A stretch of DNA of 64,000 nucleotides from Moraxellaceae bacterium (GCA_004173455.1 SECL01000011.1:26646-90645), one strand, 5' to 3'; numbered from the stretch's first letter, positions 29,150 to 39,170 are shown. Numbers and translations: made by a program. The notes: generated from the letters alone by a model not told the origin.

Positions 29150-30211
29150 TTATTGCAGCACTTCACTGATATTGGTGCCGTCATCCTTAAAGTGTTCGTA
29201 AGTGATGGCGCGCTGGCGTTCAGCGTCATTATCAAACTGCCGTTCACGCAATGCCGTAATGGCCTGCTGTTTGTCACTCTCCCCTTGGTTGCTGGTGAGA
29301 ATGGCTTGTCGCTGCGTGAGGTAATCCTGCACCCGATTTTGCCAGTTTGCCCGGGATTGATCAAGTTGATCCAGCCGTTCGGCTGCTGCTTGGCCAACCA
29401 GTTGCTGGCGCATTTGCTGAAGCTCAGCTTTACTGCCGTTTTTTTGTTTGATCTCTTGGGTTAATGCCCTTAGGTCTTGCAACTTGCTCATGTCTTGCAG
29501 ATTTTTTTGCAGGTCTGTCGGTAGTTGCGAGAACCGCTGTTTGAGTTGCTGGGCTTTTTGCTCGGCACTGAGGCTCTTATTCTCCAAAATATTTAAGCGA
29601 TCAATGGTGTACTGGTTGTAGGTCATTTCATCGCCAAATAGCGCATCGATTTCTGCTGGATTAAAGTATTGCTGACGCAGACGGTTGAGCTGATCCAGAA
29701 CACGCTGCAAGTGATCAGGGTCGGTGTTGGCACCGCTATTTTGTAGGTTGCCTTCTGCTTCCCGGTATTTCAGGTAACGCTGCCAAAGATCACTGGCTTG
29801 CGCAGCGGCACTGCCGGGCAGGTTTTGTTGAATGTGTTGTTTGATTTGCTGGTCAATAACAGCCAGTGGTTTTTCACCCAATTGGGTCAGGAAGTATTCA
29901 AAACAGCGCCGAATGCCAACATTGAGCACCAGTTGACCAGCCGCTGTGGCTTCCAATGCACAATCGACTTCAGTACCCTGTAATGATGCTGCCAAATCTT
30001 CTGCGTTAGCTGTGCTGTTATTAAGCGCATCTGTTGCTGAGTTTTGTACGGTAGTATTTGCTGGAAAGTTGGCCTGTTGTGCTGCTGCCGACGCAGCGTT
30101 TAACGCTAGGGGAGAAGAAGTAGTATCCGGTTTAAGCCATAGAATCAGGCTGATGACCGCGATAACCAGTACGGCGATTAAAGCTAGTGCAAAGAGAGGT
30201 TTTTTTTTCAT
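29150..30211 (-). CDS. lifO: Lipase-specific foldase (lipase chaperone)
   Basis: A 353-residue periplasmic steric chaperone anchored by one N-terminal membrane helix (about 6-27). It folds the cognate lipase before type II secretion. The signature motif (family RxxFDYxLSAxGE) appears as RRCFEYFLTQLGE at about 107-119. A variable Ala/Thr-rich linker precedes it, and the rest is the long helical arm that wraps the lipase. It lies downstream of lipA on the same strand, with 112 bp and a strong inverted repeat between them. Confidence 0.93.
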   Translation of the reverse strand: MKKKPLFALALIAVLVIAVISLILWLKPDTTSSPLALNAASAAAQQANFPANTTVQNSATDALNNSTANAEDLAASLQGTEVDCALEATAAGQLVLNVGIRRCFEYFLTQLGEKPLAVIDQQIKQHIQQNLPGSAAAQASDLWQRYLKYREAEGNLQNSGANTDPDHLQRVLDQLNRLRQQYFNPAEIDALFGDEMTYNQYTIDRLNILENKSLSAEQKAQQLKQRFSQLPTDLQKNLQDMSKLQDLRALTQEIKQKNGSKAELQQMRQQLVGQAAAERLDQLDQSRANWQNRVQDYLTQRQAILTSNQGESDKQQAITALRERQFDNDAERQRAITYEHFKDDGTNISEVLQ

Positions 30212-30245
30212 GAGCCGATTTTAGTATGCAGGGAATAACGCAGAT

Positions 30246-30290
30246 CTGCATTTCCAGTGATGCCCTATAAGGGTCAAACTGGAAATGCAG
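30246..30290. repeat. Perfect inverted repeat between lipA and lifO
   Basis: A 13-bp perfect inverted repeat (30246-30258 with 30278-30290) surrounds a second small palindrome CCCT-ATA-AGGG. There is no T run on the transcribed strand. It is placed to slow or process lipA-lifO readthrough and so set the ratio of lipase to foldase; that role is inference. Confidence 0.7.
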
Positions 30291-30323
30291 TGTATAAAAA
30301 CAAGCAATGGCACTACAAATGAA

Positions 30324-31286
30324 TTATAGGCCAGCCGTTTTTAGGCGATTGGCATGCTGGCGATACAGCTCAACCGGATCAGGACTAAATAAGCCACGCA
30401 AGCCCAGAATCTGGTTGACTTCATCCAGATGGTTGTGCGCGTAGTCATCACGAATGACTTTGCCAAAGTGTGCGCTACAGGTGCCAACCAATCCATCGTT
30501 GTCGGTGAAACCAAACGCCAGACCAGCCAGTCCAACCACAATGGTATCTGGATCTAGCACGTTGGTGACGGTTTTGTTCCCAGTCCACGAATAGTTATAA
30601 ATCCCATTGCTGACAGCCGCGCCATTACCACACGCACTGGTAGGAATGCCATTGGGAAAGCGTTGGTTAAAGGCCAGTGAGCCTGCTGTGCTCAGGCTTT
30701 TGAGTGATGCGTTCATGTTGCTGGGCAGGTTAGGTTTGCCTTGAGCCCAGTTCATGACTGGTACCAGCGTGGCTTCTACAAACGCTGAAACCACTTGTGC
30801 GCCTACACCAGTAGACAGTAGTAAATCCGCCACTTTGGAGCCTTTGTTCACTCCGGCCACGGTGGTGACTGAGGCAATTTTGGAAGGCATGACACCTGCA
30901 GCATAACGGGTGGTGGGACCACCATGGCTATGGCCAATCAGGTTGACTTTTTTGGCACCGGTAATGGCCAGTACTTCTTGAATTTGTTGTACCAGCTGTT
31001 CACCACGGATTTCAGTGCTGTTGAGGGGAGAAACCTGTGTAGCGTAGACAGTTGCACCGTTACTGGCCAGATCAGGCAATACACGGTAAAAATAGTCCAG
31101 ACCAAACTCAGGCACACCCAAGCGGGTAAAGCCAAACATGCCATGGTTGAATACGATGGGATACTTGGTCTTGGCGTAGGTGGCTTTGGTATTGGTGGGG
31201 GTGGTCTGTATGGCGGCAAAAGCAGAACTGCTACCCAGCAGTGTTAGGCCGACCAGACCGGTGATTAGTTTACTTTTCAGCATCAT
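30324..31286 (-). CDS. lipA: Secreted triacylglycerol lipase (family I)
   Basis: A 320-residue extracellular lipase that hydrolyses long-chain triglycerides. A signal peptide of about 24 residues ends near SSAFA. The nucleophile elbow GHSHGG puts the catalytic serine at S120; the acid is D264 (DNDGLVG) and the base is H286. C219 and C270 match the disulfide of Pseudomonas and Burkholderia lipases. Acidic residues near the C-terminal end fit their calcium site. Dependence on a foldase is expected, and lifO follows. GAGGAA precedes the double ATG. Confidence 0.95.
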   Translation of the reverse strand: MMLKSKLITGLVGLTLLGSSSAFAAIQTTPTNTKATYAKTKYPIVFNHGMFGFTRLGVPEFGLDYFYRVLPDLASNGATVYATQVSPLNSTEIRGEQLVQQIQEVLAITGAKKVNLIGHSHGGPTTRYAAGVMPSKIASVTTVAGVNKGSKVADLLLSTGVGAQVVSAFVEATLVPVMNWAQGKPNLPSNMNASLKSLSTAGSLAFNQRFPNGIPTSACGNGAAVSNGIYNYSWTGNKTVTNVLDPDTIVVGLAGLAFGFTDNDGLVGTCSAHFGKVIRDDYAHNHLDEVNQILGLRGLFSPDPVELYRQHANRLKTAGL

Positions 31287-31459
31287 TGCCGTTCCTCATT
31301 ATTAAAGTTGTCCTGAGTACCTTATTAGTTTTGCTTAAGGCCGGTTAAATATTATGCTTTTTTAAAATTAGGACGAACTGTGAAGGATGACTGGCACGAC
31401 ATAATGGGACTGTTGTCGCATTTTTGATCAAATTGTATGCTTAGTGATCAGTATAAAAA

Positions 31460-31825
31460 TTATTCATCGGTTTCGTGGGGACGTTGCCAAGGCAATGGAC
31501 GGTCAATGGCTTCCGGAACATCACCACTTTGTGAACGCAAATTGAGGTGAATGGCTGCTTGTGCCATTAGGTTGGCCGAAACTGGCGCGGTAATAAACGC
31601 CAGCAGGCTGATCAAAATTTCAGCCATGCCAAATCGGCCAAAGGTAATCGACAGCAAAATCGAAGCAATCAGCACACCACCCAAGCCCAGGGTAGATGAC
31701 TTGGTGGGTGCATGCAGGCGCATAAACAGGTCAGGCAGGCGGAATAGGCCAATCGCCCCAATGACCAGAAACAGTGAAGCTGTCAGCACACAAACAATAG
31801 CAAGGATTTCCAGTAGAGTATTCAT
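31460..31825 (-). CDS. mrpG: Mrp Na+/H+ antiporter subunit G
   Basis: A 121-residue small membrane subunit with three membrane helices and the family stretch LFRLPDLFMRLHAPTKSSTLG at about 27-47. The last ~25 residues are hydrophilic. Last gene of the mrp operon, 39 nt after mrpF. Confidence 0.92.
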   Translation of the reverse strand: MNTLLEILAIVCVLTASLFLVIGAIGLFRLPDLFMRLHAPTKSSTLGLGGVLIASILLSITFGRFGMAEILISLLAFITAPVSANLMAQAAIHLNLRSQSGDVPEAIDRPLPWQRPHETDE

Positions 31826-31864
31826 GCGTGACTCCTGATAAATAACAATTTATTGAATAAAAGC

Positions 31865-32146
31865 CTAATCAATAATGTGTCCGGTGGTAAAATAACGAGC
31901 CAGCGCGGCAGTCGATACAAAACCGACCATAGCGACCAGTAGCGCTGCTTCAAAGTACACCACACTGTGCCAGTACATGCCCAGAATCACAATCAGAGCC
32001 GTGGCATTTAAAAACAGCGTATCGAGTGCCAGCAGGCGATCGACCACCGATGGACCAATCAGCAAGCGCCACGTACATAGTGCTATGGCCACACTAACCG
32101 CGCCAATACTGATTTGCAGTGCCAGATTGAGCCAGTCAATCATCAT
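31865..32146 (-). CDS. mrpF: Mrp Na+/H+ antiporter subunit F
   Basis: A 93-residue subunit with three membrane helices; GPSVVDRLLALDTLFLNA at about 31-48 is diagnostic. It overlaps the end of mrpE by 11 bp, so translation is probably coupled. Confidence 0.92.
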   Translation of the reverse strand: MMIDWLNLALQISIGAVSVAIALCTWRLLIGPSVVDRLLALDTLFLNATALIVILGMYWHSVVYFEAALLVAMVGFVSTAALARYFTTGHIID

Positions 32147-32801
32147 GCGGTGTTTCCTCCATCCGCTTTGCTGCGTTGACGGCTTTTACTGAGCCATTGT
32201 CTACTGAGTTAGGATCTACTGAACTAGGATTTATTGAATGATTCTTTAATGCACTACTGGAAGGCGGATTAGGTAAATCATTGATTTGGGCATTAAATAT
32301 TTTGATTAGCGGTTGCTCGTAACGCTGCTTGATTTCTTCAATCACTGCATTAGGATCATCAGAACTCAAGGCATGCACCAGAATATTGTTTTGCCCTTCT
32401 TCTAGTCCGGCCGATACAGTGCCCGGTGTGGTGGTAATAATGAGTGCCAGCAAAGTATTGACCTTGGGATGTACCGTATCAAGCGGCACCCGAACCCATT
32501 TGGGGTGTAACTGGTGCAATGGTCCTAGTACCTGTCTGGCGACCCGTACATTGGCGACCAGAATATCCCAGAGCACCACAACAAACAGCTGGATTGCCGT
32601 CGGCCAGTGTACTGGCTCTGCTGGTTGAATAAAATGCTGGGTCAGTTTGGGGAAAATAATAGCCACCAGCAGCGCCAGCAATAAATGCGCTGCTTCCACA
32701 CTATGCATGAGCATAAGCCAGCTGGCAGCCAGAATCAGCGACAAAAACGGATGCGGGAATAGGCGATGAAAGCGGTCAGGCCAGATATGATCAGGGCGCA
32801 T
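32136..32801 (-). CDS. mrpE: Mrp Na+/H+ antiporter subunit E
   Basis: A 221-residue subunit, longer than the roughly 160 usual for MrpE. The family part is residues 1-160, with the conserved VPLDTVHPKVNTLLALIITT and TPGTVS region. The last 55 or so residues are a hydrophilic, Asn/Ser-rich tail with repeated SSVDPNSVDNGSV-type units. The DNA there carries short direct repeats, so the tail may be an expansion. It overlaps both mrpD and mrpF by 11 bp. Confidence 0.9.
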   Translation of the reverse strand: MRPDHIWPDRFHRLFPHPFLSLILAASWLMLMHSVEAAHLLLALLVAIIFPKLTQHFIQPAEPVHWPTAIQLFVVVLWDILVANVRVARQVLGPLHQLHPKWVRVPLDTVHPKVNTLLALIITTTPGTVSAGLEEGQNNILVHALSSDDPNAVIEEIKQRYEQPLIKIFNAQINDLPNPPSSSALKNHSINPSSVDPNSVDNGSVKAVNAAKRMEETPHDD

Positions 32802-34680
32802 CGGCAGTCCTCGCGGGTTTTATTTCAGAAATCACCTGCTTGGGTAATTCGGGTGCGGTAGACGGGTTTTGATGGTTGTTCTGTTTTTGAGTCGGGTCTT
32901 TGGCCGAGCTTGCCGGAATATCTAGCACACTTGTGGCAGTATTTGCGGTAGGTTGTTCGATTTGTTGCGCTTGTTCCACCAGTGCTGGATCTTGTATGAT
33001 CGGTTGCTGTTCTAGATCATCGATCGTGGCTGTTGTGCCGGTATTTTTGGTATAGGGCAAATAAGACGGATCAAAAGGACGCCGACTGATGGGCTGGTTA
33101 CTGGCATCATACTGCAATACGGCCTTTTGATAGGCTGGGGCATCTTGAAGCTGCCGCGCTGTTGCCGCAGTATATTGACGTATCGGCGCAGCAAACACCA
33201 TGAGTAATAGCAACATGGCGAGCAGGATAAAAAAGGCCAGCGGCAGGCGATGCGGCGTGACGCGATCGGGCAATAGGTATTGGGATTGCACCACATCATT
33301 GGGCGGTTCGACCTGCCAGAAAACTATAATGCCCATCCGTGCCATCGTGATCAAACCAATAAAGCTCACCAGCAGGACGGTTAAAAATATCCAGAACGTG
33401 CCCGGTAACTCGGCTGCACTTTGCAACAACATAATTTTGCCCAAAAACCCGCTAAACGGGGGCAAGCCGACCATCATCATCATCACGACCATGCTACAAA
33501 TCCCCAGCAAGACCGGCTGCTGCACGGCAATGGTGGGATGCAGCGTATCTTCTACAGCGCTACGCTGATAACTGATCCATTCCACCAGCAAGTAAAAAGC
33601 CGCAACCACCAGCGTACTGTGAATCAGATAAAATAGCGCGGCTGACCATGCCGCCACACTGGGCAGAGCTATCCCAATTAAAATAGTGCCCACCGAAGAC
33701 AGCAGCATATAGCTGACCAGCCTGCGCATGGTATGGGCCGCCAATGCACCAATCGCCCCAATCAGGCTGGACAGCATGGCAATCGGCAATAGCCAGCTCA
33801 TCAGTTGCTGGCTGGCACTGATTGAAGCCGCCGCAAACACAGTGCCATTGACCCGCAGGATGCTATAGACCCCGACTTTGGTCATGATGGCAAATAATGC
33901 CATTACCGGTGGGGAAGCCGCAGCGTAGGTATTGGGCAACCAAAAGGACAGCGGCACAATCGCAGCCTTGATGGCAAACACCACCAGCAAAATCATTCCC
34001 GCCGCTTGTGCCATGGCAAACTGGTCAGGATTGAGGGTCGGTAGCAAACGCGCCACATCGGCCATATTTAGGCTACCGACACTGCCATACACCAGCGCCA
34101 GCCCAATCAGAAAAATGGCCGATGCGGTCAGGTTGAGCACCACATAATGCACACCCATGCGAAAACGGATACGGCCTTGTCCATGCAATAGCAGCACATA
34201 CGAGGCCAGCAGCAGGATTTCAAAAAACACAAACAGGTTAAACAAATCGCCTGTTAAAAATGCGCCACATAGCCCCATGAGCTGAAACTGGAACAGGGCA
34301 TGAAAATAACGGCCTTTTTGATCCCAGCCACCGCTGGCATACCACAATACCGGCAACGCCAAGGCATAAGTTAGCAAGATCATCAGGGCAGACAAACGGT
34401 CTAGCACCAATGCAATCCCAAAAGGCGCTGCCCATTCCCCCAAATAATAGCTTTTTATTACGCCCTGATCGGCCTGTAGTAGCAAGTTGAGCGCCAGTAT
34501 AAAACCCAGTGCTGTGGCTGCCAGTCCAACAATCCGGCTGGTGCGCAAGCGATGGGTATGCTGGTTGGAATCCAGACTGGGGTAACCCACCAGAATCAGG
34601 CTAAAGGCTGCAAACGCCGGTAATAAAATGGAAAAAATCGGCGTATGCAGATGCCAAAAATCAATGAGGACTGCCAGCAT
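32791..34680 (-). CDS. mrpD: Mrp Na+/H+ antiporter subunit D
   Basis: A proton-pumping-type subunit related to Nqo13/NuoM. The first ~490 residues carry about 14 membrane helices with GLCGAFLTGDLFNLFVFFEI at about 136-155. The conserved lysine and glutamate positions of the antiporter family appear to be kept. The final ~120 residues are hydrophilic, rich in Gln, Pro, Thr and Ala, and not part of the usual ~500-residue subunit. The start is taken at the ATG 34680, whose A overlaps the mrpC stop (TGATG); a TTG one codon earlier is ignored. Confidence 0.93.
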   Translation of the reverse strand: MLAVLIDFWHLHTPIFSILLPAFAAFSLILVGYPSLDSNQHTHRLRTSRIVGLAATALGFILALNLLLQADQGVIKSYYLGEWAAPFGIALVLDRLSALMILLTYALALPVLWYASGGWDQKGRYFHALFQFQLMGLCGAFLTGDLFNLFVFFEILLLASYVLLLHGQGRIRFRMGVHYVVLNLTASAIFLIGLALVYGSVGSLNMADVARLLPTLNPDQFAMAQAAGMILLVVFAIKAAIVPLSFWLPNTYAAASPPVMALFAIMTKVGVYSILRVNGTVFAAASISASQQLMSWLLPIAMLSSLIGAIGALAAHTMRRLVSYMLLSSVGTILIGIALPSVAAWSAALFYLIHSTLVVAAFYLLVEWISYQRSAVEDTLHPTIAVQQPVLLGICSMVVMMMMVGLPPFSGFLGKIMLLQSAAELPGTFWIFLTVLLVSFIGLITMARMGIIVFWQVEPPNDVVQSQYLLPDRVTPHRLPLAFFILLAMLLLLMVFAAPIRQYTAATARQLQDAPAYQKAVLQYDASNQPISRRPFDPSYLPYTKNTGTTATIDDLEQQPIIQDPALVEQAQQIEQPTANTATSVLDIPASSAKDPTQKQNNHQNPSTAPELPKQVISEIKPARTADAP

Positions 34681-35057
34681 CAAGGCGTATCCTTAATTTT
34701 GCTTTGAATGACATTGGGCGCCTGTTCTGGAATGGCGGCATCCACATGATCGCTGCCACTTTCATACCGGCTGCGCAAGGCCAGTTGTACTACAAAAGCA
34801 GTGGTGGCAAAACCAATCACAATAGCAGTCAATACCAGCGCTTGTGGTAAAGGGTCGGTACTTTGGGTGGTATTGACCAGAATGGGTGCGGCATTGATCT
34901 TGAGGCGACCCATACTAAAAATAAATACGTTGACCGCATAGCCCAGCAGGCATAATCCCAGAATCACCGGAAACGTGCGACCGCGCAGCAGCAGATAAAT
35001 GCCTGAGGCGGTCACCACCCCAATGCCGCTTGCCAGCAGCAATTCCATACTAATCAT
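34680..35057 (-). CDS. mrpC: Mrp Na+/H+ antiporter subunit C
   Basis: A 125-residue NuoK-like subunit with three membrane helices (about 5-22, 28-50 and 70-95), followed by a hydrophilic tail. DPLPQALVLTAIVIGFATTA is the family signature. The stop overlaps the mrpD start. The 145-bp gap before it is the only sizeable gap in the operon and contains no gene that I can support. Confidence 0.92.
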   Translation of the reverse strand: MISMELLLASGIGVVTASGIYLLLRGRTFPVILGLCLLGYAVNVFIFSMGRLKINAAPILVNTTQSTDPLPQALVLTAIVIGFATTAFVVQLALRSRYESGSDHVDAAIPEQAPNVIQSKIKDTP

Positions 35058-35202
35058 GATGATTGTCCTATGCTGTGATGTTTGCCATGCCCTGATATTT
35101 CACTGTAACTGTTTTCACTGTTGCGGGTTCATGCTGGATGGTGTCGATGATCGGTTATTCATGATTGTTTTACGCAATGATCGTTTAAGCATGGCTATTT
35201 CC

Positions 35203-38037
35203 TTAAGGCTGGTTTTCGGGCAAAACCGGACCAGCCATCGTGGAATGGCGTGAATCACCCAGCACCGAAATCAGCAACAGGGTAGCGCCTACCACAGTAA
35301 AAAATACTCCAATATCAAACAGCATGGCCGACGCAATCGGTAATTTGCCCAAGATGGGAACATGAATATAAAAATAGGCACTGCTTAAAAAAGGCTTGCT
35401 CCACAGTAAAGCCCCAGCCCCAGTCAGTCCAGCTAGCGTGAGGCCACCGCCAATCCAGCATTCATACAGGCGGCCATGTCGGGCATGAATCAGCTTTTCG
35501 GCCTGTTCCTGTCCAATGGCAATGTATTGAATCACTAGTGCAATAGCGGTAATCAGCCCTGCAATAAAACCGCCCCCGGGTAAATTGTGGCCACGCAGCA
35601 AAATATACAAGCTATACACCAGCGCAATCGGTAACACCCATGAGGCGGTCATGCGTAGCATCAATGGAGATGGATTAAAGCGCAAGGTCAAGCCGGGCGT
35701 GGCCATCGCACCATGCGCACGCATGCCATCCATCATCACCAGCGCACCCACGGCCGCAATCGCCAGCACACAGATTTCACCAAAAGTATCAAAGCCGCGA
35801 AAATCCACCAGAATCACATTGACCACGTTACTGCCACCGCCTTTGGGCAAGGCTTCTTGCATAAAAAACCATGAAATGGACTGATGATCGCGGGTCATGA
35901 CTAGCCACGCCAGCCAGGCAATCCCGGCACCGCCCAGCAGGGCCAACACCACATCGCGCCAGTGACGGGTACGGCTGGATTCATACGGTGAGAGTTGCGG
36001 CAAGAGCGACAAGCCCATCAGCAACAGCACCGTGGTCACCACATCAACCGACAACTGGGTGAGCGCCAGATCCGGGGCAGACAAGGCAATAAAACATACA
36101 CTTACCACCAGCCCTACCGCACCTACCAGCAACACTGCCTTAATCCGTTCATGGTGAAAATATAGCAGCATCAGGCAGGCAATAATTAGCAATAGCCATA
36201 AGGTAATGGCAGGCCACGAGGCGTAGTTAAGCAGGCGGTCGCCGGTAGACAGGTTTTGACCCCAAAGCGGCACTAGCGTCATCACCATAGTGGCAATGAT
36301 CACCAGCATCAGGTAACGCTGCAACGATCCATTTTCCAAGTAATTGGTTAGGCGGCGTGCGGCTTTGACACTTTTCTCCAGCAGTTTATCCAGCAGATTT
36401 TCACCGGTAAAACGACCAAACCAGCGGTCAGTGCTGATCTTCAGGATGTTATGTTTTTGAATCAGTAACCAGTACAGCAGTGTGCCGCCCAGCAAGGCCA
36501 CCAGACTCATCACCAGTGGCAAGTTAAACCCGTGCCAGAGCTGCAAATGTGCCTGCTGCCGTGGCAAATAACCCAGCGCGGCTTGTGTACCCAATTGCAG
36601 AATATCCTGCACAAAAAACGCCGGTAAAATGCCGACCAAAATACACAGGCAGCACAGCAGAATAATGGGTGCGCGCATACCCAGCGGTGGTTCATGCGCC
36701 TGCTGATTGGCCACTTTGGGGTTAAGTGCACCCCCAAAAAAAGTATTGTGAACAAAGCGCGCCGAATAGGCCACCGCAAACAGGCTGGCCAGTGTTGCCA
36801 CCATTGGCACCAGCAATAGCCAGGTACTGCCTGTTAAGGCAACGGTTTCGGTCAAAAACATTTCCTTGGACAAAAAACCATTAGTGAGCGGTACACCGGC
36901 CATGGCTGCCGCTGCAATCATGGCCAGCGTGCCGGTAAATGGCATCAGCGTCCACAGTCCACCCAGCTTGCGCAAATTGCGTGTGCCGGCTTCATGGTCA
37001 ATCACGCCAGCAATCATAAATAGTGCGGCTTTAAACGAGGCATGGTTCAGCACATGAAAAATCGCCGCGGCAATCGCCAAGGGTGAACCCAGACCAATCA
37101 GACAGACAATTAGCCCCAAATGACTAATGGTGGAGTAGGCCAGCAGGCCTTTGAGATCATGCTGAAAAATAGCCAAAAATGCCGCAAAACAAAAGGTGAC
37201 CAAACCCACCGTGGTGACAATACTCTGAAACCACAGCGAACCGGCAAAAATGGGCGATAGGCGCAGCAGCAGGAAAATCCCCGCCTTGACCATAGTGGCC
37301 GAATGCAGATAACCCGATACTGGCGTAGGTGCCGCCATGGCATTGGGTAGCCAGCTATGAAAGGGGAACTGCGCACTTTTGCTAAAAGCACCGATTAAAA
37401 TGAGCAGCAGTGCCGGAACAAAATACGGACTGGCCTGTAATTGCTGGCGTATGCCCAGCAGCACATCCAGTTCATAGGTGCCGCCAATATAACCCAGCAA
37501 AATAAATCCACCCAGAATGGCCAGACCACCAAATCCGGTCACCGTTAACGCCATTTGCGCGCCTTTTTGCGCCACTTCGTAGTTTTGCCAGTACCCCACC
37601 AGCAGGAACGAAGAAATACTGGTGAGTTCCCAAAAGATAAGTAAAATTAGCAAGTTATTGGAAAGAACAATGCCAAGCATGGCCGACATAAACAGCATCA
37701 GCAGGCTGTACAGTTTACCCAGTGAGTTTTTACGGTTGAGGTAATACCAGCCATAAATAAAAATCAGCGTACCAATCCCGCAAATCAGCAGGCCAAAAAT
37801 CAGTGCCAGACCATCCAGCCGGAAACTCAGGTTCAGGCCTATTTCCGGCAACCATTGCCAATGCTGTAACAGTGGCTGTTGCAGTCCGTGGCTTAGCCAT
37901 AAACCCAGCAAACTGATAAAACAAAATAGACTAATGCTACAGGCAGCAATGCAGCTATACAGCCTGTCGATGCGCGCTAGCCACCACGTGAGTGGAGTGC
38001 CTAAAACAAGGGGAAGCAGGGCAATCAGTAGCAGCAC
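35203..38037 (-). CDS. mrpA: Mrp Na+/H+ antiporter, fused subunits A and B
   Basis: A 944-residue fusion of MrpA (NuoL-like) and MrpB (PhaAB arrangement). The NuoL-type core, with GAFSKSAQFPFHSWLPNAM and HSATMVKAG, lies at about 60-440. The MrpA C-terminal and MbhE-like parts follow (about 600-770), then MrpB (GLTLRFNPSPLMLRMTASWV onward, about 785-935). Mrp antiporters exchange cytoplasmic Na+ (or K+) for external H+ using the proton motive force, giving salt and alkali tolerance. The start is GTG with GGAA upstream. It is the first gene of the six-gene operon; the promoter should lie in 38038-38228. Confidence 0.94.
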   Translation of the reverse strand: MLLLIALLPLVLGTPLTWWLARIDRLYSCIAACSISLFCFISLLGLWLSHGLQQPLLQHWQWLPEIGLNLSFRLDGLALIFGLLICGIGTLIFIYGWYYLNRKNSLGKLYSLLMLFMSAMLGIVLSNNLLILLIFWELTSISSFLLVGYWQNYEVAQKGAQMALTVTGFGGLAILGGFILLGYIGGTYELDVLLGIRQQLQASPYFVPALLLILIGAFSKSAQFPFHSWLPNAMAAPTPVSGYLHSATMVKAGIFLLLRLSPIFAGSLWFQSIVTTVGLVTFCFAAFLAIFQHDLKGLLAYSTISHLGLIVCLIGLGSPLAIAAAIFHVLNHASFKAALFMIAGVIDHEAGTRNLRKLGGLWTLMPFTGTLAMIAAAAMAGVPLTNGFLSKEMFLTETVALTGSTWLLLVPMVATLASLFAVAYSARFVHNTFFGGALNPKVANQQAHEPPLGMRAPIILLCCLCILVGILPAFFVQDILQLGTQAALGYLPRQQAHLQLWHGFNLPLVMSLVALLGGTLLYWLLIQKHNILKISTDRWFGRFTGENLLDKLLEKSVKAARRLTNYLENGSLQRYLMLVIIATMVMTLVPLWGQNLSTGDRLLNYASWPAITLWLLLIIACLMLLYFHHERIKAVLLVGAVGLVVSVCFIALSAPDLALTQLSVDVVTTVLLLMGLSLLPQLSPYESSRTRHWRDVVLALLGGAGIAWLAWLVMTRDHQSISWFFMQEALPKGGGSNVVNVILVDFRGFDTFGEICVLAIAAVGALVMMDGMRAHGAMATPGLTLRFNPSPLMLRMTASWVLPIALVYSLYILLRGHNLPGGGFIAGLITAIALVIQYIAIGQEQAEKLIHARHGRLYECWIGGGLTLAGLTGAGALLWSKPFLSSAYFYIHVPILGKLPIASAMLFDIGVFFTVVGATLLLISVLGDSRHSTMAGPVLPENQP

Positions 38038-38228
38038 GTCTAGGTTCCGTTTCTAGCAAAAGACAGGATCAGTCAACACGACATCGATCAATATGACAAA
38101 AACACTGGGTCTGGTGTATCCACCGACCAAGGCAATACGCCTGAAAAAGAAGCAGTTAAAGTATACGGAATAAAAGTTAATTGACACTTAAGCGTTACAG
38201 AGCCAGGACAAAAATAATGAAAAATGCA

Positions 38229-39170
38229 TTATTTTTCTGTGAGTTGTTGTTCAAGCGCTGTACGCAAACTATCCATTTCCCTGATTTTTTTAATACCATT
38301 CCACAGTAACGCGGCTTCAGGATAGCCTTGCGTCAACATCCCCAGCCATTGTTTGTAGCGTCCTACCAGTCCTTGCTCGGTCTTGGTGGCACCATCCAGA
38401 AAATCCAGTTGCAACTGAACCAGTTCAGGCCAGCTCAACTGCTGACTATCATTGTTGTGGCGCACCCGGTTGACCAGATCAGGCCGCGTTACTGCACCAC
38501 GTCCCAGCATTAAATCCTGACAGCCAGAAATTTCCAGACAACGCTTAGCTTGTTCCAGCGTCCAGATTTCACCATTGGCAATGACCGGAATGTTAATTGC
38601 CTGTTGGATGGCCGGCAATTTTTCCCAGTAGGCAGGCGGCTTGTAACCATCAGATTTGGTGCGCGCATGCACCGTCAGCCATCTTGCCCCAGCGCTTTCA
38701 ATGGCATGAGCGTTTTCCAGCGTGTGATTTTCATCCAGATAACCCAGCCGCATTTTGGCCGACACTGGAATATGCGCAGGCACCGCATCGCGCACGGCTT
38801 TGACCAGCGCATGAATCACCTCGGGTTCATCCAGCAGCACGGCACCACCTCGATGCCGGTTAACGGTTTTGGCCGGACAACCAAAATTCAGGTCAATGGC
38901 AGGCGCACCCAGCTCAGCCACGCGTGCGGCATTTTGCGCCAGTCGGTTGGCATCATTGCCCAGAAACTGCACATGCACCGGTGTACCGCTTTTAGTTTTA
39001 CCGCCGTGATGTAACTCTGGGCAAAACTGATAAAATACATGTTCTGGCAACAGGCTATCGGTGACCCGAATAAACTCGGTCACACACCAGTCGTAATGAC
39101 CCACCGAGGTGAGTAAGTCCCGCATCAACGGATCAGTTAAGCCTTCCATTGGCGCTAGAACCAGTTTCAT
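38229..39170 (-). CDS. dusC: tRNA-dihydrouridine(16) synthase
   Basis: A 313-residue FMN enzyme that reduces uridine 16 in the tRNA D-loop. It has the TIM-barrel start MKLVLAPMEGLTD, the catalytic cysteine C98 in LNFGCPAKTVN, the lysine and histidine ligands (KMRLGY and VHARTK), and the FMN loop IANGEI. DusC is favoured over DusA or DusB by the PMEG start and the RHRGGAVLL stretch. Single-gene unit upstream of the mrp operon. Confidence 0.93.
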   Translation of the reverse strand: MKLVLAPMEGLTDPLMRDLLTSVGHYDWCVTEFIRVTDSLLPEHVFYQFCPELHHGGKTKSGTPVHVQFLGNDANRLAQNAARVAELGAPAIDLNFGCPAKTVNRHRGGAVLLDEPEVIHALVKAVRDAVPAHIPVSAKMRLGYLDENHTLENAHAIESAGARWLTVHARTKSDGYKPPAYWEKLPAIQQAINIPVIANGEIWTLEQAKRCLEISGCQDLMLGRGAVTRPDLVNRVRHNNDSQQLSWPELVQLQLDFLDGATKTEQGLVGRYKQWLGMLTQGYPEAALLWNGIKKIREMDSLRTALEQQLTEK

